Assembly (NCBI GenBank): GCA_009363875.1
Contig: CM018694.1
Span: forward strand, 310,001 to 374,000
Direction: 5' to 3'
DNA length: 64,000 nucleotides
Origin: Mikania micrantha
Lineage: Eukaryota; Streptophyta; Magnoliopsida; Asterales; Asteraceae
Position 1 is the stretch's first letter, and each line of letters begins with the position of its first letter. The notes beneath the pieces are model-generated. The model searched no databases. It saw nothing but the letters and a program-made list of their open reading frames with translations, and had not been told where the DNA came from. This document shows positions 1 to 11,540 of this stretch, one piece after another. Made by a program: the position numbers and the translations under genes.

Positions 1-1874
1 CTGACATCCCACCACATGCTTAACATAATTCGACACCACTTTCAATACAACTATGGATGCCCATTTCTATCTCATATGAGTTCACCCCATTTGATATTCG
101 CCCATGATTTGTGTTCATGTATAGAATAAAAGAATATGAGGGAATTAAGTTATCAATAACTAAGTAATGATGAACCCCTAGTGTTTTAAGGAAAATAGAT
201 TTATCTAAATCTTATCCTTATTATTATTCTCTCAAATGTAGGATCAACTGTAATTCACTTCTAATGATATGATTGACAGTTAACTTATTGATGTCGTTCT
301 CAATCTTGAATGTATAGAGCCTAAATGGGATCCATTGTCGTCCTCACGTAATCAGACCACAATGCATCCGATTTACCCTTATCCCATTTGTAGTCTCAGC
401 GCCTTCAACGAAACTATTAACGGTAATATGACATGAGAGAAAATCAATTCCTCAGTCTACCAGTCAATAGAATCGAAGGATTTAATTACAATTAGTTACT
501 GCAGATTAATATCACCTTGTGTCGTTTACCAAACCTGACTGATGCCGCCCTGTTACCAGTCATACGATACCGGCCAATGATAATGTTACGATCAACGTAC
601 CGGCCTCACTCGCCGGCGGTTTGTCAAACCTATGGTACCACTACTTTATCATCGGTTTAGTCGCACTAAATTAACTGGTAAACGATTCTCTTGTAGGGAC
701 TTATGACTGGACATGATCTCATGAACACGTGATTGTTGTGATATAATACACACAATTTTAATAGTAATCCATTGTTGTTATATGTTCACCCATTGTCATC
801 ATCTCAATGTTACATGTTCTCAGTGTTATGTGTTCTGATAGTTTTTAACAAAGTGTTATAAGAATTAGTCTTATTACACGGTGTTAGTATTTGTGGAGAA
901 TGATACCATCATCATGAAGATATATCATGATCATCATTCTAGTTATCACTTGTAATTGACTAGTGTTATCTCATTGTAAATAACGAAGTGTTATAAGATC
1001 AAATCTTATCTCATATAAGTTATCTAGATGTTCGGATTAATTCATGAAGTTATATTATAATGGACATCCTTGATTGTCATAGTTATTAATGCACACACAA
1101 GCATACACGTTGATCCTGAATAAAGTATGATAATGAGGGTAGCTCAATGCTATCTAAGTCATAAAATAAATGAATTATTAAACTAAATCTTTTTAATAAA
1201 TAAAAGAATTAGCATGTTTATCAGCCCCGCAATTTAAAATCAAAAAGATTAGAAAAAGGGGCGTATGAACTCACTTGTAGTTGCAGTGGTTGACTAAGTA
1301 ATAATAGAAAATGCACGCGCTCACTGTTGTTCTTGAGGTTGTGTTCTCGACCCTATGTTGTATTCAAGTCGTTTGTAACTTATAAGTATAAGTTATGAAT
1401 TCGTATGTTATCCTAAATTTATTTTGACTTTTGTAGTCGTTTGTGATTTATCCGTTCTTGAACCCATATGATGAGGTACTACACCAAGAACTAACCATTT
1501 AAGACTAGACTTAGCGTATTACCTCTTCTTGATTTATAATCACTTGACTTAACTCCATGGCATGTCCCAAAACTTTGAAAATCCATATAGTTTCTAAGTA
1601 TAAACTTAGGTTTAAATATTAAAACTTTGCATGTTGCCCTTGTAGAAATTTAGAAGGGTTGTCATTTCTTGAACATTTTAACAAGTGTTTTAAATCATGA
1701 ACATTACTACTTAACACTTTATGAGAAAGATTTTTTCGATGTTATATAGTTGATTTAACAAAACCTTCCACCACCTATGTAGTGTAAGCTAGTTTACTCC
1801 CATATCCCATGCATGTTGTCAAACGAGGTTGATTCAAGGTGTTGTTTACAAGTTTTACGATGTTATGGCATGTG

Positions 1875-2065
1875 GGCCGAATAGGGTGCATACGAATGAG
1901 TTCAGTTGGCTCTAACTCATGCGAATGGATGGGGTGTGCGAATGAGAGATAGGCCGAATAAGGGACCATGCGAATGCGATGCTTCAGTCGGCCAATATCA
2001 TTCGGTTGAGGGTTCCTTCTGCTCTTGGCCATTCGACCGACCTGATGGCCCCTCATTCGCCTACT
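1875..2065 (-). repeat. CGAATG-rich array in the G LTR
   Basis: About eight irregularly spaced copies of CGAAT(G/A) on the plus strand, which is CATTCG in the LTR sense. It occupies the position of the CATTCG array of element C (47110-47470). Confidence 0.6.
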
Positions 2066-2470
2066 CAAAGTCACAGTGGTGCATGTCTACATTTGAAGGC
2101 CTTCAACTGAACCATGAGATGTCACAAGTTCCAACTACATCCTAAACTGTTTTCGTGCTATTTCCTAGGGTTTTAGGGTGTCTAGAACTGGTTATAGGGG
2201 TGGTTCGAACAAAGGGGTTAAAAACCCTAAAAATCCGAACCTTAGGGATGGTTTTACCTCCGATTCTGTGGGTGTTGAAGCATATCCTTTGTACTTTCGA
2301 GTAGAGGATGTCAAGAGCTTCGATTTGATAGCAAGTTTGACTGATTTGGCCAAGAAATGGGTGAGATATGAGGGTTTTTGTGTTGAAAATCTAGAAAGAT
2401 GGAGGGAAAACGGGTTTAAGTTAGAGAGAGAGAGATATGAGTGTAATAAATGAGGAAGAAAGACTCATTT

Positions 2471-2486
2471 AGGGTTTATATACCCT
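2471..2486 (-). promoter_or_regulatory. Probable LTR TATA box within an inverted repeat (G)
   Basis: AGGGTTTATATACCCT: an A/T core flanked by AGGGT and ACCCT. On the minus strand it is followed by a CT-rich stretch (2420-2435), as expected for a plant core promoter and initiator region. The homologous site in C is at 46744-46757. Confidence 0.55.
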
Positions 2487-2701
2487 GCGGGTGTTAGGGT
2501 TCGTTTCGGTTGCTCAGTTCTTGATTTCGTTACGTTTCAGGAACGTAATCGCGTATTTTACGAGTTAAATAAAATGGGCTTTATTTTTATATCTTGAAAT
2601 TGGTTATTCATTGTAAATCTTTTAAATTCATTTTTCTTACTTTACTAAATCGAAAACGTTAATTTTAAAGGTTTCGTCAGATCGCGTCACCTTCGCGCGT
2701 A

Positions 2702-2823
2702 TTCGTTCGATTCGTCACACGAACGAAACGACGAGTTTCTGGTTTTTGTTTTCTGCTTTTCAGTTATCATTCGAAACGTTAAACTCACACATATGTTTGT
2801 GTGAATCGTCACCCACGCAAACA
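2702..2823 (-). promoter_or_regulatory. Paired TCGTCAC-loop hairpins in U3 (G)
   Basis: Hairpin 1: arms TTCGTTCG (2702-2709) and CGAACGAA (2720-2727), perfect 8 bp, loop ATTCGTCACA. Hairpin 2: arms TGTTTGTGTG (2794-2803) and CACGCAAACA (2814-2823), loop AATCGTCACC. The loops are shared with the LTRs of B, C and D; the arms are not. The TGACG core on the opposite strand resembles a bZIP/as-1 site. Confidence 0.6.
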
Positions 2824-3209
2824 CACTATCAGTTCATTATTCGTAAACGATCCTGAATTGCCATTTGAATTATATTTCCTCACTGACGGACTCAACTAAA
2901 CTTACCTATTTTCACATTGTTATCATTGAATTCACATTGTTTTCACACTAAATTGTCGGCCATCTGATTCTTGTTATTTGTGGACATCAGATCGCAACCG
3001 ATATGCTTTTGTCATTTCATTTCACAGTGTTGTTTCACATGAGTTGTTGTATTTACTGTATTTAAATTTTCACTTAAACACGTACAACTGTTGTTTTTTT
3101 CTTAGTCCTGCTGTCACACAACTGTTTACACATTGTATTTACACATAGTAAATAGTGAAAGTACACGTATCGTACGGACTTGCCGGACGATCTGGTACTG
3201 GTTGTCACA

Positions 3210-3756
3210 CATTAGGGGATCTTAAATGTCAGGTAAACTTAGAAAATAGGTGAACCTATATGTCAGGTGAACTTAGACATTAGGCGAACCTAGTTGTCAA
3301 AAAGAACTTGAAAAATACTTCACTCATAATTATCCTATCTATGATAATGTTGTGAAGTAGATCACTTGGGAAATTATGTTATACCCTAATTTCTAACAAG
3401 TGCATAATCGTGGTGCATTGCAACGGCGGTGGGACGGCGCATTATGCGACTGTGGTCAAGTCTATGTATGCCCTATACATACACTTGTTGCACTGCATCG
3501 CGTGGTTGTCAGTGTTAGTATAGGGTGGAGAATGTTTGAAATTTAGGAATATTTCGATAATATTAGATATGACCAATTAGGGTGCTTTAGTATAACATTA
3601 GGAAATTTGTGCCTATTATGACTTTGAAAATACGGATAGGAGACAAGTATAGTTCCATATACGTAATCCTAATTGTTAAAATGAACTCATTTGACCATAG
3701 TTTATATCACTAACGTTGTAAACGGTAGTATCATGTTTCTAACCATCCTCAGAAAC
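3210..3756 (+). mobile_element. Element A leader (5' untranslated internal region), truncated by G
   Basis: Homologous on the opposite strand to the leader of element B (19690-20250). It includes the short repeats with AGGTGAACCTA-type units (3220-3300) and one copy of the large hairpin module. No PBS is visible, because G inserted between it and this point. Confidence 0.75.
3412..3499 (+). other. Large hairpin module, element A leader copy
   Basis: Arms GGTGCATTGCAAC (3412-3424) and GTTGCACTGCATC (3487-3499) pair at 12 of 13 positions counting G-U. The loop carries GGCGGTGGGACGG and ATGCCCTATAC, the conserved marks of this module. No protein is encoded. Confidence 0.6.
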
Positions 3757-4560
3757 ATGCCGCCACATCGTCACAATGAAGATAATACAAACACCAATAA
3801 TGGGGATGCTAATAACAACAATGCCAATACCAGCATACAAGAGTTAACGAATCTCATTTCAGGGTTGCTGACTCAACTGAATCAAGCCAACCAGACTCTC
3901 AACCAGAACAGGGGTGGTGCAAACCCACCTGCTTATACCATCAAGCACTTTAAATCCTGTAACCCGAAGAAATTTATGGGTGCTGAGGGAGCCACTGGTC
4001 TGTTGCAATGGTTTGAGAGTATTGAAAATACATTTATTAACAGTGACTGCCCAGAAAATTTGAAGGTGCGCTATGCCACCAGTGTTTTCCAAAAGAGAGC
4101 ACTAACTTGGTGGAACGGAGAGAAGTGAACTAGGGGAGTTGATGTAGCCCTAGCACTGACTTGGACTGCAGGTCAACAATCATCTGGCAACTCGAACACC
4201 AGACCACGTGTTGGAGTAATTCAGCAATACAATGTATGCAGATATCATCATGCACCCAACTTACCATGTTGCATTTGCAACAACTGTGGTAAGTATGGGC
4301 ACTTTGCCAATGTATGTAGGAGTGCACCGCAAGCACAAAGGATGCAACCAGCACCGCTTGCAATGCCTGCTCCTCGTGCACAACCACTTCAAGTTGTACC
4401 CATTCGTCAAGCACCTGCATAGTCGAGAGCCTGTTACGAGTGCGGAAATGTGGGTCACTTTAGAAATCAGTTCCCAATATTGACTGCTAATAATCAGAGG
4501 GTGCCCAGAGGCAGAGCTTTTCAACTGAATGCTCCAGTACCTCAAGCCAATTAGGATGTC
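3757..4560 (+). pseudogene. gag: Element A gag, internally deleted relic
   Basis: Starts MPPHRHNEDN at 3757, matching the MPPRRHNEDD start of element B. The capsid-like part runs to ALTWWNGEK and a TGA at 4126. About 200 codons of the capsid C-terminus present in B are missing between roughly 4160 and 4190. The nucleocapsid follows: [14 protein letters not shown], then CYECGNVGHFRNQ with the last Cys changed (Phe-Pro follows). Further stops are TAG 4420-4422 and TAG 4552-4554. This was the structural protein that packages element RNA. The copy cannot make it. Homology is clear from side-by-side reading with B. Confidence 0.85.
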
Positions 4561-5999
4561 GTTAATGGTACGTTCCTGATCAACAACATTTATGCCTCGA
4601 TATTATTTGATTCTGGTGCTGATAGAAATTTTGTTTCATATGAGTTTGAATCTGTACTTGGTAGAACACGTGCGAAAGTAGATAAACCGTTTAATGTGGT
4701 GGTGGCCGACGAAAACTTAATTGATATTGACACTATTATTATTTGATGTACAGTCAATCTTAACGATCACGTTTTCCCAATAGATCTCATACCTATGCAT
4801 CTTGGTAGCTATGATGTTATCATAGGCATGGATTGGTTGGCCACTCACAGAGCGGAAATAGTATGTTTTGAGAGACTCATTCGTATTCCTTTATCATCAG
4901 GAGAAACTATAAGACTATTTGGAGAGACTCCTAGTAAAGGCCTTAGACTCATGTCATCTACCAAAGCTCAGAAGTGTTTGAGAAAGAAGTGTATAGCTTT
5001 TCTTGCACATATAGTGAAAGATACAGAGAAAGACAACAGCATTCAAGACGTTCCAGTGGTACGAGATTTTCCAAAAGTATTTCCAGAAGATTTGCCAAGA
5101 ATTCCACCAGAGCGTCAAGTAGAATTTTGAATTGACTTAGTACCTGGTGCAAACCCAGTCGCCAAAGCTCCATGCAAGCTTGTGCCTTCAGAGTTACAAG
5201 AATTGGCGAGTCAACTGCAAGAATTGTCTAAAAAATGATTCATCCGCCCGATCCATTCGCCATGGGGTGCACCGGTCTTATTTGTCAAAAAGAAGGACGG
5301 GTCATTTAAAATGTGTATTGATTACCTCGAATTGAATAAGCTGACCATTAAGAATCGATATCTGTTGCCACGCATCGATGATCTTTTCGATCAACTTCAA
5401 GGTTCGGCATGGTTCTTGAAGATCGACCTTCAGTCTAGGTATCATCAGCAAAGCGTTCATGAAGATGATATTCCCAAGACAGCTTTCATAAGGAGATATG
5501 GCCATTACGAATTTCTGGTAATGCCTATCAGCCTTACCAATGCACCAGCGATTTTCATGGATCTCATGAACCGTGTTTGCAGGCCATACTTGGATAAATT
5601 TGTGATTGTGTTCATAGATGATATACTGATATACTCCAAGAGCAAAGAAGAACATGAACAACACCTTAAGTTGATTTTGGAGATCTTAAGGAAAGAACAT
5701 TTGTATGCCAAATTCTCGAAGTGAGAATTTTGGCTTAAGGAAGTTCAATTCTTGGGACACATAGTCAATGAAATGGGTGTTCACGTGGATCTTGCAAAGA
5801 TTGAAGCTGTGAAGAATTGGAGTACACCCAAGACAACAATGGAGATTCGATCATTCCTTGGACTTGCTAGTTACTATCGGCGGTTTATTACGAATTTCTC
5901 TCGGATTGTTGTTCCCCTCACTTCCTTGAATCAAAAGGATAGGCCTTATGATTAGGGACCAAAGCAATAAGAGGCATTTCAGACATTCAAGCAGAAACT
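4561..5999 (+). pseudogene. pol: Element A protease and reverse transcriptase, decayed
   Basis: The retropepsin site survives as LFDSGADRNF. The linker [14 protein letters not shown] and the RT blocks follow: [19 protein letters not shown], then [10 protein letters not shown] with the catalytic Asp pair near 5615. In-frame stops: TGA 4744, TGA 5128, TGA 5236, TGA 5722, TAG 5953, TAA 5968. Several conserved RT residues are also altered; for example the usual [10 protein letters not shown] block reads [10 protein letters not shown]. Ty3/gypsy gag-protease-RT order. Closest relative in the window is element B. Many spaced lesions point to an old insertion. Confidence 0.88.
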
Positions 6000-6758
6000 T
6001 TGTGATGCACCTATCTTTACATTGCCTAATGGAAATGATGATTTTGTGGTTTATTGTGATGCATCCAATCAAGGTCTCATTTGTGTTCTCATGCAATGGG
6101 GAAAGGTTGTGGCATATGCGTCAAGGCCGTTGAAAATTCACGAGAAGAACTACACTACTCATGACTTGGAACTTGGTGCAGTCGTGTTTGCTTTGAAGAT
6201 ATGGAGACATTATCTTTATGGAACTAAGTGTGTAGTCTTTACTGATCAGAAGAGTTTGCAGCATATACTTAACCAGAAGGAACTTAATATGAGACAATGG
6301 AGATGGGTTGAACTACTAAATGATTATGACTGTGAAATTCGCTACCATCCTGGTAAAGAGAATGTAGTAGCAGATGCGCTTAGTCGCAAGAGTCATGTTC
6401 AAAACCATAGTGTTCGAGTGCAAACTAATCTCCACAATGATATTCTGGTAGCTCGACAAACCTCAGTGGCTCAAGGCAGCCTACATGATGAGATGTCTTG
6501 TAGGGCTAAATTACAATTGGAAACGAAAGATGATGGGTTGATGTATTATCTGAATCGGTTGTGGATACCGAACACAGATGATCTTAGGATGACGATTATG
6601 GATGAAGCACATAAGTATTGTTACTCAATCCATCTAGGTGCTAACAAGATGTACCAAGACCTTCGAGTTTTCTACTGGTAGCCTGGAATGAAGAAGGATA
6701 TCGCTGAGTATGTAACCAAATGCCTTAACTGTGCAAAAGTCAAAGATGAACATCAGCG
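6000..6758 (+). pseudogene. pol: Element A RNase H and start of integrase, truncated
   Basis: This is the longest open stretch of A (6022-6678). RNase H blocks are [29 protein letters not shown] and VVADALSRK. The integrase zinc finger starts at [21 protein letters not shown] at 6679, then [13 protein letters not shown]. At about 6758 the homology to integrase stops and LTR sequence begins, so the catalytic DDE core, chromodomain-like tail, polypurine tract and LTR start are gone. This is an internal deletion joining pol to the body of the 3' LTR. Confidence 0.85.
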
Positions 6759-8221
6759 GTCCCAAATTGTTTCTCCACTAACTTAGAACACTAAAGTACA
6801 AACCGTTTGAGCTAAAGGTCAAGATTTGAGGTAAATCTATGAGTTTATTTGAGTTTTATTTAGGGTTTTAGTTTTAACGTGAGTCATAAGTTTCTTCACA
6901 TTTAAATGAGTTTCTGAATTATTTAGGTATAAACAACTTGAAATATAAGGATTCAGGAAACCATTTGAGTAGGAATAAAGTGGAAAATGAGGGTTTTGAA
7001 GGAACCTGCAAGTTACGGGAGTTCTGGGAACGAAAGGAAGGAGAAGAACAACTCGAGAACCCTTGCTCTTTTAGCCACTCGAGCACCACATTGCAAGTTC
7101 GAGAACCTCTCTTTTCCTATAACCAAACTCGAGAACCTTATTTTGGTTATCCCAAAAATTCAAGAACCCTATTTTAGGCTAATCCAAAAAAAAAAAACAA
7201 AAAAAACAAAAAACTAGAGAACTTTTAATTGCATAACATAGAATTCGAGAACCCTGTGGTTTTTTTTAAAGAAGTCAAGAACCTCCCATTTGTGTATCCA
7301 AATTCAAGAACCATCACAATTAAATGGGAAACTCACCCTTCAATTCGAGAACACTCACCTAAAGTCAAGAACATCACCTTTTTCGGTTATAAGAACTTAA
7401 AACACGTAACTTGGTGCTAATCGAGAACCAATTGGGGTTTTGGTGCAACTGGTCAACTTTAAAACATATCAAAGGTATATAACACCTTCATGATTGATCA
7501 AAATTATAAAAGACAATACTTATAAAATAAACTAGTCAGCTTTACTACAAAGTTGATGAAATATTTGTAAAATATATCATTTAAACTCTTGGGTGAAACA
7601 TTTAAGGATTATGTTTTCATAAAATAATACTTATTTAAAAACACTCAAGTGATAATAACTATTTTAATGGACCATATTCTAAGTTTAAAAATGTGAACAA
7701 GAAATATGATAACATAACAATGTACTAATATTTAGTCTATATTGGCTAAGTGTTAGTGTATTATATCACAATTGAGTTAGATCAAATTAAATAAGAGTTA
7801 TAAAAGTTAATCAACTCTAAGGTTAACTTATGAAATCATAACTTATACTCATAAGTTGTAAACAATATTGAATATAACACAGTTTGTTGAGTCATTGATT
7901 GATTCCACTAGTGAGCGCGCGTTCTACAATAAACTGAAACATAAGACATCACTGTGAGTTCTCATAACCCCTTTTAAAATCTTTTGCTTTAAAACTCGAG
8001 GTTGTAACAAGTATACCAAAATAAACTGATTTTTATATAACAAGTATGCAACCGGGATTATTATTGAGATGAATTGTGATTATGGGATGAGACACTTTGA
8101 GTGAGTCATGGTTGATTGAGTAGACTTCGGTCCTCCGCGATGACTGAATTGCTATTGATTGAGTTGACTTTGGTCCTCCTCGGTGATTTCGCTGTTGATT
8201 GAGTTGAATTCGGTCCTCCGC
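6759..8221 (+). mobile_element. Element A 3' LTR, 5' truncated and interrupted at 8222
   Basis: Plus-strand relative of the element B LTR. CAAATTGTT near 6761 aligns with B's CAAATCGTT (complement near 13750). The block at 7941-8000 aligns with the complement of 12480-12540. The GTTGAxTxxGGTCCTCCGC repeats at 8125-8220 align with the complement of 12126-12345. Divergence is substantial. The LTR end has been displaced by the insertion of F at 8222. The small ORFs here are read from repeats and are not considered genes. Confidence 0.75.
7030..7435 (+). repeat. CGAGAACC-type array in the A LTR
   Basis: About a dozen copies of (C)GAGAACC or CAAGAACC spaced 25-45 bp, on the LTR sense strand. Same location and orientation as the CGAACC arrays of B and D. 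Confidence 0.65.
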
Positions 8222-9184
8222 TGTAACATCCCAAATTTTCTAATACAAGTTGTTTGAACTCACGAATGGGTAACGGATAATTAACTTGTTGGAAAATAAA
8301 TGGAAAATGCCCTAAGTAAAGTTCACGAAATTGGGTGCAGTCGAAATGGATTTCGAGTACCTAAGTTATCGAAATTAGACCTGATTTGGAGTACCGAGTT
8401 CGTGAACACTGCCTATATATGAGTGCCTTGGGAAACGTGCACACCTTTGGGTGGAGGTGCATTTTCTCTCAAGTACTCGAAGAGGAGTTCGAGCACAAAA
8501 AGAATCGGTTGTAAATTGCTCAGGAAGAAGAAGGAACGCACGGGAAGCACAAGGAGGATCATCTATCATCAAGAAAGCATTCCACACTAAGAAGTTAGGA
8601 TTTTTATACAAAAGTGAACTTAGGCATAAAGCTCACACCTTTATGCATAAAGTTCGAACCTTTGCCCTTCTACCGTGTTGGTAATGACATAAGGAGCCTA
8701 GAAATAGCTTCCCCAAAGTATTAGATAGATTTCTGAGATGTGTGAGATGAAAATAGGAGTAAATGAAGTTGGGCCCGAAATGAGTACCCGAAGTCCCTTC
8801 AAATATATATGATTTCAAGAACTGCAAATCGAGTACTCTAAGGTTCGGGTAGTGCATGGATTTCGAATACATTGAGTATTTTGTGAACCTATGATTTCCT
8901 GTACACTAGTTTTCGAGTACTTAGCCTATTCGGGAACAAGATGGTTTTCGAATACTGAACAGTTTGAGTACTCGAACTATGAGGGAGGGAACTAGTAGAG
9001 AACTTAGAATAAATTCTAAGTCTAAGAATGAAATGTCATGAGACGATGTACTGATGTAGGTTCTTAAGTCTTGGCTAAGGAGTTCGGTCAAGAAAATAAG
9101 GAGCTACTGTCAGGTGAGTTCTAGATGCCCTATTTCAACACTTTATGTGTACTTATGTTTTGTGCTGGCATACATGCTGTTAAT

Positions 9185-9680
9185 ATGTTTATGATGTTAT
9201 GTGATTATGCCATGATGATGATTGCATGTTAATGAGTTAGGATGATTTATGCATGAAAGTATGCTAAGTATGATGAATGCATGATAGTGAGTTATGATGA
9301 TGAACTGTATGATAACATTCTATGATGAGAGTTATACATGTTATGCTATGATGAGATCCTAGGCTGATAGGATGAAAGTATGATGTATGATATGATGAAT
9401 GCTAGTAGTGCATGTTTATGAGGCCATGATGTATGATACGATGAATAGATGCTGGTGTGACATGTATGTGATGCCATGATGTTATGCTACGATGATATGA
9501 TACTATCATAACGTAGTATGATGATCCCTATGTTACTAAGAAATCGATATGATGATTTGATGCTAGCATGACATGTTCATGATGCCATGATAACTAGGAT
9601 GAATGATGTTATGATGCTAGCATGAAATGCATGATGATTATAATGAATGATGATATGCTGCTAGTATATCATGTATGATG
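9185..9680 (+). repeat. ATGATG/ATGCATGATG low-complexity tract
   Basis: Degenerate repeats built on ATGATG, ATGCTAG and CATGATG across about 500 bp of the F LTR. No ORF. Confidence 0.7.
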
Positions 9681-9787
9681 AATGGACGACGGTCCCATAC
9701 TTGTTATGGGATATGTATGAATGATGCTCCAGTACTTGCACTGGGTAAGTATGAAAGTTAACCTGACTATAACAGGGTATGTACATT

Positions 9788-9855
9788 CGATCGGACTATA
9801 AACATGAGAGTCGATCGGACTATAAACATGGAGCCGATCGGACTATAAAAATGGA
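9788..9855 (+). repeat. Three tandem copies of CGATCGGACTATAAA
   Basis: Units of about 23-24 bp (CGATCGGACTATAAACATG followed by GAG). Each contains a CTATAAA that could act as a TATA-like core. Confidence 0.75.
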
Positions 9856-10049
9856 GCTCGGGCATCCAGATAGAGAATCTGATGGTGTTGGCAATCATAA
9901 ATGTTTTGATACAATTTATTTAAGTATATTTTGTATTTGACAATATTTTAAATTCCGCTGCATATTTATGAAAGGTTTTGGTTTAAGAGCTATGTGTTAT
10001 AATGTAAACCAACCTCTACGACGCGCCTGGGAATTGGGGCCTCACAAGT

Positions 10050-10061
10050 TGGTATCAGAGC
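10050..10061 (+). other. Primer binding site, initiator tRNA-Met type (F)
   Basis: TGGTATCAGAGC, perfect match to the standard plant LTR element PBS, 3 bp after the LTR end. Confidence 0.92.
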
Positions 10062-10409
10062 CATAGTTTGAGAGATCTTGGCATCCCAAATGCCAAGACT
10101 TAAACTGAGAATGGGATTAACTGATGCGGATTGCCAACCATGTATGAACGGATGCCACGTGCTGAATGTTATGTTTGAGTTAAGAAATAGATGTAAGGTT
10201 AGAGAGGTAGCTAGTGTGATGTCTTGGTTTAACACATCCATTTTTCCACATAATCGAGTCAGTTTTCGTATATTTAGTTTGGAGCTTGAGACGTTTTTCG
10301 TTCCTTTTTACATCTTATTTTTGAACAGGTTTATGTCCCGAGGGATCAGAAATGAAGAAAAACGGGCATCGGAATCAAGTGCGGTAGATCGAGCAAAGAA
10401 AACGAAGAA
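10062..10409 (+). mobile_element. Element F leader and first codons of its internal region
   Basis: An ATG at 10333 opens MSRGIRNEEKRASESS and stays open for some 25 codons before sequence unlike an element-internal region (TAGGCGGTACGCCCC) starts at about 10410. I read this as the start of an unrecognised gag cut by element E. The longer ORF through 10542 is likely a fortuitous join. Confidence 0.5.
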
Positions 10410-11540
10410 TTTAACCCTAGGCGGTACGCCCCAGGCCACCGCATCTGGGAACATTCATTGGTTCCATTGCATACGCGCGCACCGCCCAGTTAGAGCGCTT
10501 GGCCGCAGGCAGTACCCCTGGCAGCCTCAGCTGCCCGACTAACATGTCCCGCACGCTTTGCCTGGCTTCATGCAGCCCCGCTAGGCGGTGCGCCCCAGAC
10601 CATTTGTTGCCCAAAAACCCTAATTTCATGCTCTCTACAAATGGGACTCAACAAGACCTATTTGGGGAGTCTTTTGGCACCTTGGAACCCTAATCAAGCC
10701 CCTAGAGGAGCTGGAGCTTAACCTTGGATGTTTTGGGGCTTGATTAGAGCTTGGGAATGAAGATTCAAGGATATTTTTTAGTATTGTTCTTTATTTCTTA
10801 GTTTGCTTTCTTAATCAATAGTTTAGCATGTTATTAGACTTCATTTACTTCTGTTTTATTTCTGTTATGACTATTATTAGCTAGATCTTGGATTTACCGA
10901 GGTTGGATATGATAAAGTTGTGAAGTTTATGATGTTTTAGACTTGATTTGTGATTGTGGATGATTTATGCTTTGTATATAGTTGTAATGGTGGATCTTTG
11001 ATGATATTTGCATGTGTTGAATGATAATGTTTGATGATTGATAAATCCACATGTGTCTAGGAATGTCTTTCCATATAAAGATTGCATGTTAGGCTTATGA
11101 CTTTGTGTTTGGGCTAGTTTGTGGAATGGTAATGCATTCCATAAGATTAGACATCATTAAGTGTTGTTATTCCCATATGTGACATAGCCTAGAAATCCGG
11201 GAGGTGATAGGTTAGACGGTTGGTCTATTTCACTTGGGTTATTAAAGTTAAATGACCCGGGAGGGCGTTGTCTTGGATTACGTTAGTGTTTGTGTCAATT
11301 CGTGTTAAAGTAGTCAACTTTACGACTCTTTAGTGTCTTAGGATACATGCGGGTGGAGAAATACGGGAGGCGATCCACCCGTTTGAGTGCAATTGCATAT
11401 CGGGGAAATCCGGAAGGTGACCTGATAGACTAGTGCATACATACATTCTTAGGATTTCCATTGGTGTTACCTGGTATCTGATCTGGGTCCCATTAGGTTA
11501 TTCTAAGTTTGTTACTTAAGATCCTAGTCTTCATCCCTCA
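10410..11540 (+). mobile_element. Element E LTR, first part
   Basis: Sequence between F and B that continues at 38864 after removal of B (CCTCA is present on both sides). With 38864-39324 it makes a block ending in CA just before a tRNA-Asp-type PBS, so it is read as one interrupted LTR. The left boundary is uncertain because no TG terminus is obvious. It carries GGCGGTACGCCCC at about 10420 and a near copy at about 10580; a similar GGCGCTACGCCCC occurs at 40858, possibly the other LTR. No gene is seen. Confidence 0.5.
11536..11540. other. Target site duplication of B, left (CCTCA)
   Basis: Matches CCTCA at 38864-38868, immediately outside the two TG...CA ends of element B. Confidence 0.9.

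Larger units (their letters stand above)
1..3209 (-). mobile_element. Element G: LTR of a chromovirus, truncated by the window edge
   Basis: Reverse-complement homolog of the LTR of element C. Position 1 corresponds to about 50659 and position 3209 to 45964. The minus-strand LTR start (TGTGACAACCAG) is at 3209 and abuts leader sequence of element A rather than a polypurine tract, so 3209 is the outer edge of an insertion. The likely 5-bp target duplication begins CATTA at 3210, but its partner lies outside the window. About 600 bp of the LTR is missing on the left. It contains a TATA box (2471-2486), a CGAATG-rich array (1875-2065) and two TCGTCAC-loop hairpins. It could be a solo LTR or the 5' LTR of a full element. 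Small ORFs inside it look fortuitous. Confidence 0.85.
8222..10046 (+). mobile_element. Element F 5' LTR
   Basis: Begins TGTAACATCCCAAATTTTC directly after interrupted A LTR sequence and ends GGGGCCTCACA at 10046, followed by a primer site. Length 1825 bp with TG and CA termini. Flank TCCGC (8217-8221) is the candidate target duplication; the partner is not visible. The left half is rich in CGAGTAC and TCGAATAC motifs. The right half holds an ATGATG-rich tract and a triplicated GATCGGACTATAAA motif. Confidence 0.85.

Noticed and set aside
1775..2453. Small ORFs in the G LTR
   Set aside because: They overlap a CGAATG repeat array and a promoter-like region, have no recognisable domain, and the homologous C LTR does not keep them.
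10078..10542. 154-codon ORF after the F primer site
   Set aside because: It crosses the leader and then runs into unrelated GC-rich sequence. Only the part from 10333 looks like a real gag start.
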